Shown here: piece after piece, positions 11,263 to 25,800 of the stretch
How the letters are laid out: every line of letters starts with the position of its first letter
Position numbering within the stretch: the stretch's first letter is position 1
Notes under the pieces: generated by a model
Database searches by the model: none
Told to the model about the DNA's origin: nothing
What the model saw: only the letters and a program-made list of their open reading frames with translations
Translations under genes and position numbers: made by a program
Source: Pholis gunnellus
Taxonomy: Eukaryota; Chordata; Actinopteri; Perciformes; Pholidae
Reading direction: 5' to 3'
Length of the DNA: 64,000 nt
NCBI GenBank assembly: GCA_910591455.2
Contig: OU342808.1
Coordinates: forward strand, 18,555,121 to 18,619,120

Positions 11263-12344
11263 CAAATTTGGCCGAGGTGGAACTGTTTATGTATCAATAA
11301 CAGAATGTGTGGATTTTGACATATTTTGCTGGATCAGCAGAAGGTTTGGTCTTGATATTTGATACAAAAAGTGGAGAATCACTGTAGTCAGAAGCATTCC
11401 TTCTCTGTGTACCATCTGTACCTAATTGAATATTTGCTGGCGTGTCATTTGTTGTGACATGTGTTGTGCACAGGTAGAGGAAAAGGAGGGATTCATCTCT
11501 CCATTTTCACTCTGTGTGCCAATGTCTCCTTTTTGAATCAAACAAATGGGTCGGCCCTTTGTTCTGGAAGAACATTGTTCCTTGGCCCATGTGAAAGGCA
11601 TGTAATATGCTCTGATCGGCGGGGGGCTTTAGCAATCAAAATCTAAAATGCTTTTTGGATTTGGGTGAGCAGCGATCGGGCAAATATTAACATAAAATCT
11701 CACTCCATGCTGGGCAAAATGATAGTGAATGTGGTCATTCACAGAAAACAAAAACAACACTATCTACACCATACAGTATGTGGGACAGATCATCCTGTCA
11801 GGATTATATGTGCTCTGACTGAGCAGAATTTAAACAGACCTCAGTTGATTTCTTTCCCTACAATTCTCCATTCCCCAGGTACTCCATGTTTTAGTGCCGT
11901 GTCTTTTTTCCCCAACATCCTCCTCTAGCCATGTTTCCTCAGGCAGTGAAAAAAATAAACAGGTCAACAAGCCAGGTAACCTGCAGTAGGTAGACAAACA
12001 CAAGGTGATGCTTTTCTTCACAGATACTTGGTCTTGTTTTGGACAGTTAGTAGAAATCTGTAGGACATTTTGCAGGGAATCCAAACAAGGAACTCATGAG
12101 ATACACTGACAAGAGAGCACCAGAACTAGTTTTTTTGGGAAAATGTGCTTATTTTTGTCCGGCCACTATAACCTGCAATCAAATTAACTTGGGTGTGACA
12201 TATTGAGATAAAACCTTTTTTTTGGTTTTTAATGTTTTTAATGGGCCATATTATATTGAGATTATTGAGGTATGGAAAGGGAACTTGAGGCAAAACTATC
12301 ATGTATGCATGTCATCCATTATTTCCTCCACACCAACACCTGTT
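11263..12344. other. Non-coding DNA, nothing specific seen
   Basis: AT-rich sequence with no supported gene, structural RNA or element boundary. Confidence 0.45.
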
Positions 12345-12520
12345 TAGTTCGGCTCAGTCGAGCTGTCGTGTGTTTGCCTGGTTAGTACGGTTCGTGTGAA
12401 AGCTGTCAATCAAACTCTGGCGCAGACAAGACCATTTGAAAATCTCAGTCTCTCGGCCCGCTTACAATTGGACTCTGACGTCGTCATTTGTGTTCTGAAA
12501 CAAACTGACCAACTGGATTT
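12345..12520 (+). repeat. Probable fish DNA-transposon fragment
   Basis: The segments 'ttagttcggctcagtcga', 'acggttcgtgtgaaagctg', 'aaactctggcgcagacaag' and 'tctcggcccgcttacaat' occur in an order I associate with a repeated fish element ('ggttcg...gtgtgaaag...cggaccgagacc' type). Only one copy lies in the window and its ends were not located. Confidence 0.4.
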
Positions 12521-12824
12521 TATGATTGAAGATTTAAGTCAAAAGCAAAAATTCCATGAGCTGGTTCCAAACTATTCAAGAAGTGATCCTAAGAAATTTG
12601 TGTAAGCTATATATATTTATATATTTCTTCAAATAATTTGGCTAACATGATAACGTGAGTCAACATTTTAGTGCAGGGATTTTCTCTGATCTATCAGAGA
12701 GTCAAGAGCCGTTAGAATTGCGATATGTTGAACTTGTGTCCATTAAAAAAGAACAGTGTGTATACAGAAATATCGCTCTCTATCTTCTTTTGTCCTGTCT
12801 CTACCTGTTAGTCGTCTAAAATGA

Positions 12825-13150
12825 AAGGAGTCTCTGTCTGTCTGTATGTATTTCCTTTGACTTTCTTGATTTTCTCTTCATCCAATTGACTTCAAACTTG
12901 GCGTGTGTATTGCTGAGAACCCGAAGAAGGAAAGTGTTGAGTTCAAGGCACATATTTATTAGAAGTGCGTTATGTACACACTCTGTAGTGTATTGAGAGG
13001 GGACCACTATTAACTGTTACAAGGCCGAAAGGCATGCTGCATACAGCTCGGTCTCCGTCGATGTTCTCGTAAGCTTGTGGACACAACTATGTCATGGCCG
13101 GTGTATTGCTCAGGACCCGAAGAAGCGCAGTGTTGAGTGTAAAGCTGTTG
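12825..13150. repeat. Dispersed repeat with an internal duplicated motif
   Basis: A motif starting 'gtgtattgctgagaaccc' at 12,905-12,949 recurs as 'gtgtattgctcaggaccc' at 13,101-13,145, 196 bases later. In both cases it is followed by 'gaagaag' and an 'agtgttgag' block. Upstream is a TCTG-rich patch and 'caattgacttcaaacttgg', which together resemble a known fish repeat whose unit contains 'gattgacttcaaa..tgg..gtgtattgctgatgaccc'. Confidence 0.55.
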
Positions 13151-13404
13151 GGATGAGCATTTCCTGAGAAAGCTGCAAGCAGTAAAACCACGGGCCAAGC
13201 AGTAGGCACCGCATTATTCATATCATTATTCAAAATAAGCGTTTGATTTGAAGTCTTGTAATACTAATACAGTTCATAATCCCTTCTTTATGAGCACTTT
13301 GTGACACCAGAGAAGATAAATATACAAATTAGAAGCTTCCAAGCCCTGCATGGTAGTCACTCCAAAACTGTCCAGGCAATGAGTATAACTTAATGTGTAA
13401 AGCA

Positions 13405-13457
13405 GTCCAGTTCATGTTCACACTGGCTTTATAAGCCAGTGTGAACATGAACTGGAC
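13405..13457. repeat. Perfect palindrome, 25-bp arms and 3-base loop
   Basis: The left arm (13,405-13,429, starting GTCCAGTTCATG) and the right arm (13,433-13,457, ending CATGAACTGGAC) are exact reverse complements over 25 bases, separated by TAT. Flanking bases do not pair. It can form a 25-bp stem with a tight loop. It directly precedes a copy of repeat family R5. No element of known type is recognised. Confidence 0.95.
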
Positions 13458-13489
13458 CCAAACTAAAATGCAACAATGTATAATCACTG

Positions 13490-13625
13490 CACCCGTTTTA
13501 AGGTTGCGTTTTGGGTTAAAATAACAGCAATGCTAAAATAATAACTACTTGTCTAAGGTTAGGGAGAGATCATGGTCATGGTTTAAAAGAAAAAAAGTCA
13601 AAAGTCATTCATGATGCAGAGCTCT
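13490..13625 (+). repeat. Dispersed teleost repeat, family R5 (copy 2)
   Basis: Contains 'gcgttttgggttaaaata', 'ataactacttgtctaagg' and 'ttagggagagatcatggtc'. It aligns with the copy at 8,035-8,190 over about 50 bases at a level visible by eye. Confidence 0.6.
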
Positions 13626-16600
13626 GTTTCTCTGAGGTGGACAGACTCCCACATATACTGTGTGTATGGGATCTAATTCTGATGTAACAAATGGATTCAA
13701 AACACAAGAGACCAACGTGCAGGGATAGAGCATGTTCTACAGAGCGTTGCTACCGCAGTTAAATCAGTGGGTGAGATTACCCCAGGAGCCAGGAGGAGAG
13801 GCATTTCATCAATTGGAGATCAGGACTTTGGTATTGATCTTGCAGCCCATGCATGTTTGACGTTAACTGTCTCCCTGTTTTTGGTGACTTTTGGTCCTTA
13901 TAGCACAGATGTGTCAGCTTGCTGCAGTAGCAGAACTGAGGTGTCATTTTCTTCTGTCTTTAGTGTAGTAGTTACTGCACACAAACTGTCCTCGTATTTC
14001 CAGTCTTTTTTTCTTTGTTAGTTTTTTGCTCCTTATTTGACTCAACCCTGATTTTCTGATATACTGTCAAAGCAAATTAAATCCAATCTACCATTTTTAA
14101 ATGCAAATGTGATCCTCCATATTAAAGCAGCTTCAGAATGTAATGTATTTTTGCTAAAGATAGTATAGCTATTTTCCCCTGCAGAGCATTTTATTGCCCA
14201 CAACGCCGTTTTAGTGATGTTAATTTCTGCTATCCGCTACAGCGATACAGCAGCACACTTTGTAAAATATCTCCTTTTTCTCTAACTAAAATGTTGGTTT
14301 CATGCTTGTCTTAGTGGAGAAAGGAGCTTCATGCATTCAGATGTCTCAAGTAAGCAGAAAACCAAGGCTGCTGATATGAATCGTTATGAGCAGCAGCATT
14401 TAGTTCAATCTACATCGCATAAACTCACAAGTCAAAGAGTAGCACATTCAAACATACTGGTGAAGTCATGCCTGGCTTGACATCTCTCTTACAGCTTACT
14501 CACCCACACACACTGACACAGTGACATTCATTAACAAAGAGTTGGTACATGGTGGCGGCTACGTCCGACAGCGAAGGGAGGAGAACAAGTTTCATTGTGG
14601 AAATTATGAATAAGTCATCATCTGTTTGTCAGCAATTTACGAGTCAGGCGGCTGGCGATTTTCCAATTCAGTGACAATTACCGCAACAGATACTGGAAAC
14701 CCATGACTCTAAAGCAACCCCTAAAGCGTGCGTGTGTCTTGGCTGACACTCAATCATGATGCCGTTAATGTACTTGAGAGATGCTGAATGGAGAGATTTT
14801 TCAGTCTCATGAATTTTTCTCCTAGTTAACTGTGTTTTTATATTACTACTGGTTACAGTCACAGAAAGGCTTGTCACAGTCGATTATGGAAGCTCCAGTA
14901 GGATTACAATAAGTGCAGCAAGGGCCACTTTATGGTGGAATTAATTTTGTGGTAATAATTCAGATTTTGCATAATGTACGGGACTTAATTACGTTCTGAA
15001 TTTTTTAGGCAACTAAATGGACAAGAAGAACTCTAACTATCGTGATATGACTGCAAAATTGGAGAAAAGAAAATCCTAAAGTTGAACTTCCTGACATCTC
15101 AAAATTGCTTCCATTAATCATAGGGCTCTATTAACAAGAATCAATGATGCAGGTTATCAGGTTCCTTCAAAACCTCAGCCGACCCCCTTCAACATGGTGG
15201 CGCATCGGCAGGACACCAGACTCCACTCAGATCATTGAACTTCTCACCCTGTTATGTAAAGTGAGCCCAACCCCTCTGCAAAGGAATCTCATTTGGCGGC
15301 TTGTGCCAGTAATGATGACATTTTCCGGCTCTTGTAGCTGAGGGCTGGAACTAAAATACTCCAGTGAATCTGTAGCTTTTCTTTGCAGCTTAGCTATTTT
15401 TTTAAGAGTTTTTTTTTTTTTTTTACGTTACAGAAACATAAGCATACCTTTATATTCTTAGCAATAGCACTTGCCATTAAGATGAACAAGAATGCAAAAA
15501 TAATTTATGACATTATGTTTTATTGTTAAGCCGCACTCTTTTTTGGTATTGATGCTATCTGAGTCAGTGTTATCTATATAGACATAAGTGTCAAAAAGGG
15601 ATTTTCAAGACGGACAAAAAAACATTTCCTTTAGCTGAGACATATTTTTAAACTCATTAAAGCTACATAAAGCAATTTTTGACCACTTAAAGACAGAAAA
15701 CGGTGTCCAAAAATATTCCCTTGTTCACTCATTGATTATTTGTCATTATGATGTACTTCTCTTTTTCAAGAATATATTTTTACAAATGTTTTGAACATTT
15801 TGAAGATATTTTCTGGAGATATTTTCCGGGATTACAATTATTTTTTATTTGTGATACTTTCAGGCGCTGAAGGTATTTTACCTTGATTATGACTCAAGTT
15901 CTCGTTTAATATTCCCTGTAATAAACACCCTATAGTGAGAAGTAAATTGAGATATCAGACACTCAATCATTTTGTATCCTCACTCACAGATGTAGTGTTA
16001 CAAACCTACATTTCATTGTGGAATTGTTAACAGAAATTACAAGTACCATGGACACTACTTGTAAGAATTTTTACAACACTATATCAAAAATGTATTTTAA
16101 AATCAGAATTATAAGCTGTTTTCGTGGCGAATAAAGATGAATATTCCACTAATATTCCTATTTACATGCAGCCGTGCATATTCCGATTAACGTAAAACGC
16201 CCCCCCCATGCTGCAATCCTGATCACCGGGGCCAGTGAATGCCACGTTGAATTCTCGGCTGTGTTTGACAGGAGTCAATGCCCTAACATATTGTTTATCA
16301 CGTCAAAATATAGAAAAGTGGAAAGGCAGGAGGCCCATATTTTTTTATTTTAGCACAATATTTGGGCATAAGGAACTCATTTCCTGTATAGTGCTATACA
16401 ACTTGAGCGTTAACAGTTTTTGAGGGGTGAATTACTGCCTAAACACCTGCGTATGACTCAGTGTCTAATCAGTCGAGATAAGAGCATTGCAGTAAAGCAA
16501 GCAAAGAAGCAACATCCCCATTGCTGGTACTTTGTTGCCTCTTTTCTCTCTGACTGTTAAAGCGCGCAACTGTTTAACAGCAGTAAATTTACAAGAGCTG

Positions 16601-16692
16601 TACCTCATGAAAATAGATAGTGTATTGTAGCAAATATAACAAATTGCACTTCTTGTTTTCTGTGATAAGCTTTTTAGGACAAATCAGTCTTA
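13626..16692. other. Non-coding DNA; T16 run; possible CNE and repeat fragments
   Basis: No supported gene. A T16 run lies at 15,409-15,424. The stretch at about 14,540-14,710 is evenly composed and free of repeats, a look common to conserved non-coding elements, but conservation cannot be tested here. The stretch at about 16,120-16,210 ('gaatattccactaatattcc', 'catattccgattaacgt') resembles a fragment of a fish DNA element, with low confidence. Confidence 0.4.
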
Positions 16693-17010
16693 ACACACAC
16701 ACACACACACATTGTGTCATGACTTGTAGGGACATTACATTGACTTACATTAATTTCCTTGAGACTTGCCCTAACCCTAACCACTACCAGCCTACCAGGT
16801 TACCCTAACCTTAACTTAAACCTTACCCTCACCTTAAACCAAGTCCTCACACTAAAACATATTGGTGTATGGTATGGGGACATGGATTTTGTCCCCATAA
16901 GGAAGGTGAGTCCCCACAATGTGACTGTGTAAACAGAATCATGTCCCCAGAAAATGGGTAAAACATATCCAGTGCACACCCACACACACACAGACATACA
17001 GGGTCATGCT
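16693..17010 (+). repeat. Microsatellite-linked teleost repeat
   Basis: Starts with (AC)9 at 16,693-16,710, then 'tgacttgtagggacatta', 'cattaatttccttgagac', 'ccctaaccctaacc' and further ctaacctta-rich sequence, 'gtccccataaggaagg' and a second AC-rich end at about 16,978-16,992. Repeats of this layout (AC tract, 'ggggacattacatagac', CCCTAA-rich core, 'gtccccac', AC tract) are frequent in teleosts. Confidence 0.7.
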
Positions 17011-17117
17011 CTCATTCACACCTTGGAGCGTTTTGGAGTCATCAACGCACCTGGCTTGGTTTCAGTGATTGTGTGGGTGTGTGTAGTGTACAGTATGTAG
17101 TGTAAAATATCAGTTAG

Positions 17118-17121
<4 letters not shown>

Positions 17122-17153
<32 letters not shown>
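17122..17153. repeat. (GT)16 microsatellite
   Basis: Uninterrupted GT run, followed after one T by a few more TG units. Confidence 0.96.
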
Positions 17154-17156
<3 letters not shown>

Positions 17157-17160
17157 TGTG

Positions 17161-18214
17161 TCTGCAGTGTCCAGTGTTTTCCTGTCTTCCGCCCAATGCA
17201 CACTGGGATCTGCTCCAGCTATTTGACGTGGATGAGACTTAAGATGCCGTACAATTCAAACAGATGTTTACTGGCATTGTGGAAAGGTAGTACTGTCCAA
17301 ATCAATTGCATTTACACGTTGAGAAGTACAGCACAGGCAAAAACGTATTTCTAAATGGCTGCGGATTATAATTGTTTTCAACACATATAAAGGTAATGTG
17401 GACAAACTGCATCTGAATACAACTTTGACGAATGCATTTTGAATTCCAGGTAAAAGGGGTTTGTATACAGATGGAATAGATTGCTTACTAGAATATGGAG
17501 CGTGCAGTGAAATGGAAGCCGAATGTCGGCACCCTCCAACAGGGCTACGATGAAGTCAGCCCTCTACTAACTGTGTTCATCACCTCCTGTTGTCCTCACA
17601 CTTTCTTCACACAGCTCGGCCATGAAAGAGAAGTAACACACATGCAGAGGGTGGTATTCTTTAAAAAAGAAGAAAAAAAACTGGCCATCGATCACTGTTG
17701 GTGGTGTTTGCTTTTTGTAAGCAAGTAAGAGCTCCTCGTCGAGCTCCTTGTCGACATAGTGCCTCGTAGTGATTGGTCTGTTCAGACGGCCTGATATAGC
17801 CTGAACCATGTTAATGTTCTCCTGCTGACAGAACACAGAGAAAAGAGGCAACAACTTTGAACCATGGTTGTCCACACTTATTTCCACTCAGTGATAATTA
17901 ATTGGCTATTTACGCATATTTGTAAATGTGACCGCATTCATGCTAAGCTCACTTTTACATAATATAGGTTATTTTGAATTGAAATTTAGACTTAGAAATG
18001 AATTAGCATTATGCACTTTAAGTCCTTTGTCTTGAAGACAATGTTTTTTTTAATGGGTTTTTGGTTAGATTCTTAGATGTAGAACTTGTGTTTGCTCAAG
18101 AGCTCATTTTCTGCATGATTCCAAAACCCCCGTCTCATTGTTGAAGGAAAAATTGCAATGCTAACTTCCTCGTTGGCCTACAAAGATGTGTCACGCCTGC
18201 ACCACTCTATTGTT
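17161..18214. other. Non-coding DNA, nothing specific seen
   Basis: No supported gene or element. The 106-codon minus-strand frame at 17,567-17,887 has a lysine/phenylalanine low-complexity centre and no recognisable domain. Confidence 0.45.
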
Positions 18215-18385
18215 AAATAGATTGATTGCAAAGGCAAGTACTACAAAACAAGACTATGTTAGCAACTCTCTGAAGCTGTACCTTTTACAGTGGTGCTTTG
18301 AGCTAAATATTAATGTCAAAGTGATATTTACCTTGGTCACCTTCTTAGCAATTCACTACATCTGCATGGTTCTGTTAATGTAATC
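18215..18385 (+). repeat. Dispersed teleost repeat, family R4 (copy 3)
   Basis: Contains 'actatgttagcaactctc', 'tgaagctgtacctttta' and 'gtggtgctttgagctaaat', parallel to 11,130-11,262 but more diverged. The end of the copy is uncertain. Confidence 0.55.
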
Positions 18386-21300
18386 CTATTGTGAGTTGAC
18401 TAAACAAGTGGCTTTATGTGGACATGTGACAAGCCTTAGACTTGGATCTCAGAAATTGTGACTTGAGAAAAGATGAGTCAGTTCACATCTTTTGTACTTT
18501 TCGCCTTTGCTGATTACACTGTAGATCTGTGAGTGCCAAGACCACAGGGCTAATTAGTCTTTCTCAAGTGATTGATATCAAGGATGCAGAGACATGCCGA
18601 TGAGTAAAGCCTGTGATGACTCATGAGTCAAGATTGAGCATTTAGGTCTGTAAAATTGTTTAGTACAAAGTACATAGATAAGTACAAAGATGTCAGATAT
18701 GATTTCTCAGAGTCATAGATGTCAGAGAGTGCTTGCTTTATTGAGATACATACAACAGTTTCTCTAATATCTTATGAAGAAGTTACCATTCATTGTGAGT
18801 TTTCCTTTAAAAGTCCAGCAACACATGAACAATATTCTGAGTGAAAGACCCGTTTTTCTTTGACCAGTCCAAACTTCCTGGTTATACTTCCTGGTTTGGT
18901 ATTACATGGATTACAAATTGATTTTGTGGGATATCTAAGAATTACAGCACATTCGTTTTTGTAAGTAAAGCTACAAACCCTGTGAGAGAACAGCATTTGT
19001 TACTGTACTGTACTGTACTGTAGAGCACTTGAGCTCTACAGGGAGATTTGTAATCGAGGGGGTGTCTGCCCTGAGCAGCAGCAAGATAAATCCCCCCATG
19101 GAGTCCAAACACTTGTGTTGGTGGTGGCTGATGATTCTGCTGAGGCTAGCTGGCTGATGAGGCGCATGAAATGGGGAATCTGTGGGCGGTAAGACCGGGC
19201 AGTGGTGGGGAGGTAAAGGGACGCATGTAACAGCAGCATGAACGTACTAAAAGCAAAAAGAGATTCTTATTTAAAATAGACATTAGCAAGATGATAGGCT
19301 AACAATAGGTGTGTCGAATAGATGTGACCAGCTGATGAGAACCGCTGATAACATGATTGACAGTCGCAGACAAAGAAAGCAGGAAATTATGAGTGAGCTT
19401 GCGTGGGAGGAGTGAATGGTAAGACATATTAAAAATAAACTACAGGCCTAAGCATTCAAAAGTAAAGTACCATTACCATACCATTTCTTATTCACATCAA
19501 AATCAACTTCTAGCTTGAAGACAGAAAGTCAAAGTATGGCTGACTGTAGTTAAATAACATTTTTGCAGGATGCATCTCATCATTGATGATATCCTAAAGC
19601 GATGTAAATCGCTCCACTGATCCAAACCCTGTGAAATAATTTCAGCAATAAAAATAACACTGACTGAAACAAGAAAACCGTAACATGATAAATTGGAAAA
19701 AGGAATGCCATGTTGTGTGAGCAATTCAGTAGTTGTTTGTTATAAAAAGTTGTATTTTCCCTAAAGCATAGATAACAACATGGCTGCTGCCGTAGCGTAC
19801 CACTGGAGAACTTGTGATGTATTTTTACACATTTCCCTGATAGATAGTATGGCAGTTTGATTTCAATAGACAACCAGGGGCCCCTCTTATCTAAACCTAA
19901 ATGGAAGCAAAAGCTACGTACGGCCAAGCTACTGGGTTTGTTGTTATTGTACTGGGATTCCTCTGGAGGCAAATATGTCTCCTTCACTTGTCATTGTTTC
20001 TTAGCTATATTTAGTTACTCCAGCTCTGGCTCTGAAAGGATTATAGGGTTACATTATTTTCCCACCTCTATGTGAATAGCAACGTAACCTCCAGCTTTGT
20101 CTGTTCTCCACTTTCTACCTTTTTTTCTATGGAGTTTTTTACCAACTTTCAGCGCATTGCTTTGGTTTCATGGCCCTGAACGTTAATGGTTCACTGTCAC
20201 CGCTCTCTAATCACAGGTAGCTGTTTTCAGTGAAAGAATAAAACAAAACGGATAAACAAACTGTACAAGGTGACCAGCATCAAACAACAGACAATCGGAG
20301 TCAGTGGATTGAATGGAGGCTCGTCACTCAGTTTTGGCAATGCCACCAACTTTCCACCATATTGTACACTAACGTTTTGGACAACTTATCTATGATGCTT
20401 ATTCAGCATTGGATGCTATATAGGAATTTGAAGTGGCATTATACATTGGAGGGAGTTTTGATTATCATGTGTGGCTTTAAGCCCGGTGCCAACACTTGTA
20501 CAGTATAACATCTGGCTGTGTGTCAGACCATGTCCTGCAGTAATTGCATTGCAATCTGTTCGTAATACGTTTTTAGGTCTGCTTTCTCCAGTGTAAATCC
20601 CTATCCAGATATAATTCGATTGCTCAAGACGCATGACAGCATTAATGAAGTCAACACTGAACCGGGTAGATGGCAGAACAACTGTACAGTATAGTCAATA
20701 TGTTACTTTCACAGTCAACACTGTGTAGAGAAGATAAAGGAATAATTAAGGGGATTCACAGTTTGCCTCAGTGGTGGCACTGAAGGAAAGGTCGGGGGTC
20801 ATCAGAATCAATACTGTTCTGTGTGAATATTATTAACATTTCTTCTAAATAACTTTCTTTTAAAAGTTCTTTTTTAAGTCAGTGTATATTTATATAATAC
20901 GCAATGCCTTTCATTTCCAGTTGCATGATTTTTTAGATAAACATGCAAATGATCCCCAGTCTGCAGCTACGTAATTAATCTGCACCCTAATTATCCTTTT
21001 ATATGATTTCCTTAAAAACCCTTATTTCAGCAGGTCTGTTTTCACCTCCTCTGTCACTGCTCCTTCATTTTTCACAGCTATTTATACTCTCCAATTTCCT
21101 CTTTTTATCCTCTTTTTAAGCCTTTTACTAGGGTTCAGAGGCATGTAATAAACATTTCGGAGGCCCTTGTGGCATGGTTACATACTAACCATCTCATTGC
21201 CCCATAAAATGAGATATGTGCCCTTATTTGCACCAAGGTCCTGTAGCTCCATCTCTCTCACAACGAGAGAAAACGGCCACAAGGCTGGCAGATCTCGACC

Positions 21301-22339
21301 ATGGGCAAGAGGTTCAATTACTTCAGTTGTCATGGAGCAATAAATGACAAATTAAGTGGCTGGCACCGAACACTGCTTGAGGGAGGCTGTATCCGAATAC
21401 TAATGTCAGCTGTGTATAAAGAGAGACACATTCAGAGAGCCCAAAGTTTGCAAAAGAAAAAACAGATGACATTTCTTTCAGCAAGATATATTCTCTACTC
21501 CTTAACCTCGATTCAGAATAATTAGGCCTCTTGGATCCTCAGTTGCTTGAATGATTGTACAGTGATGTCTTAATTGCTATTTAAAAGAACACCTTCTTGA
21601 TGTGTATTTATAGATACAATAAACAGCTGTGTGTATTGTTCAGTTGTGTTCATTTACACAAAGGCCTGTCTTGTTACATTATTTTCAGTACTCCATGATC
21701 TTTGCTGCAACGGACTGGAACAGTCATTGTAATCCTGTAATTAGTGGAGTGTGCACACAGAATTTAGATGCTGGCTAATGAAAGTGCTCTGTAGTGCCAG
21801 TTTCCATCACTTTAAAAGGCTAAAAGTCTTGGCCTGATTCTTGCATCACAGGAAACACCATGTTCTTACCTAAACCAAAGGGCTTTATACATATAATTCA
21901 GACTCTTGTCAGGCTCAGCTCCACATAGTCAGACTTAAAGCCACCATAAAACAGAAGTCAGAACTACTTTATGTGAATGTATATCTCCCTCACCCACCTT
22001 GTCACATCAGGGAGGAAAGGAAGGAGAAATAAATTAGGTCTCAGGCACGGTCTTTGGAAATATAAAAAACAAACACCTCCTTGAATGATATCCCTCTGCT
22101 AGCTGAGCCAAGAGCTAACGTGTCAAGTGTGGTTATGTTGGGCGGGGTTAGCGAGTTGCTCCAAATCTAATTGGATAAATATATTTATATGCCCCTCAGT
22201 CCAAGAAGACTTTCTTTTCGCAGAAAAAAAATTCAAAAGATATTGTGTAATTTATTTAGCAACAAGAGATGCATGATAAACAGGGACACAGGTTTCGATT
22301 TGGGTAATGTATTTTTATTTCACTGTGTTTTTAAAGATG
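18386..22339. other. Non-coding DNA; short (TACTG)4 tandem
   Basis: About 4 kb with no supported gene. A perfect pentanucleotide array of TACTG, four units, lies at 19,001-19,020. Open frames here are short and without coding-type codon use. No element ends were recognised. Confidence 0.45.
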
Positions 22340-22740
22340 CATTAAAGGGGATCACCCCCTAAATTAAGAATACCAATATGTTATTTCCTGGCCTCGGAAA
22401 GTTTCAATCAATATTCGTGAACATGAGCTACTATCTCTCAAACCAGAGAAGTAGATCTCAAACTTGTGATTTAATTAAGTATAAAGTCTGGAGCTGCTTC
22501 TAAAACAATGAATGGTAGACTGATTGTATGGATCCACAGAAAGTTTCCTTTCTTTTTAATACCCAAATGAGTGTCACATTTTTTTACTTTACCAATGTTT
22601 TACTTGATGACACCACACATTTTAGTTTTAGCACTCTGGCTTTTGGATTTGGGAGAGAGTTGCGGCCATAGGAATAACATGTATTCATTTTGAAAATTGG
22701 TGTATCTCTCCTTTAGATTTTTGGGGCACTAATCGGTCAG
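22340..22740. repeat. Probable dispersed teleost repeat
   Basis: The order 'aattaagaataccaatatg', 'cctcggaaagtttcaatca', 'tctctcaaaccagagaa', 'gtctggagctgcttctaaa', 'acccaaatgagtgtcacat' and 'ttttggggcactaatc' resembles a fish repeat I have seen in multiple genomes. It has no second copy in this window, so support is limited. Confidence 0.4.
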
Positions 22741-25363
<2,623 letters not shown>

Positions 25364-25480
25364 TTGTGCCGGTTTCTATGAGATTTGTGGTCACTTTAAA
25401 GATTTAATATCAGAGCAGAAACGGAAGTGGATATTTACATAATGACAGACCACATCAAATATCATTAGGCATACACAGAT

Positions 25481-25500
25481 ACACACACACACACACACAC
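25481..25500. repeat. (AC)10 microsatellite
   Basis: Twenty bases of pure AC, 120 bases after the long TG tract. Confidence 0.95.
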
Positions 25501-25792
25501 AATCTTCCACGGCAATAACAGTTAGACATACAGCCCATTCTTTAGAGTTATCACCATGGAAACTGGACAGGAGTGAAAATCATGTACTATGGTGGATGAT
25601 GGAGCAATGGCACAACAGCATCTTGGGTCCTCCACTGTGACATTTATATGAAATGGTTTAGCACCGTGTACAAACTTAATCTGTCAACTCCTGAAATGCT
25701 AAAATGTAGCCTATAGATTATTTTTTACTACGTGTGCATCTTTTGCTGTGCTTCGACCACTGAACTAATGCAGCTCTGAGTTGTTAGAGACT

Positions 25793-25800
25793 ATCAGGGA
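25793..25800. other. 8-bp target-site duplication, left copy
   Basis: ATCAGGGA immediately precedes the CAGTGG end of the hAT element and is identical to 27,001-27,008. Confidence 0.93.

Noticed and set aside
16765..16835. Interstitial telomere repeat (CCCTAACCCTAACC)
   Set aside because: Only about two perfect units, embedded in a known type of microsatellite-linked fish repeat that contains CCCTAA-like phrases.
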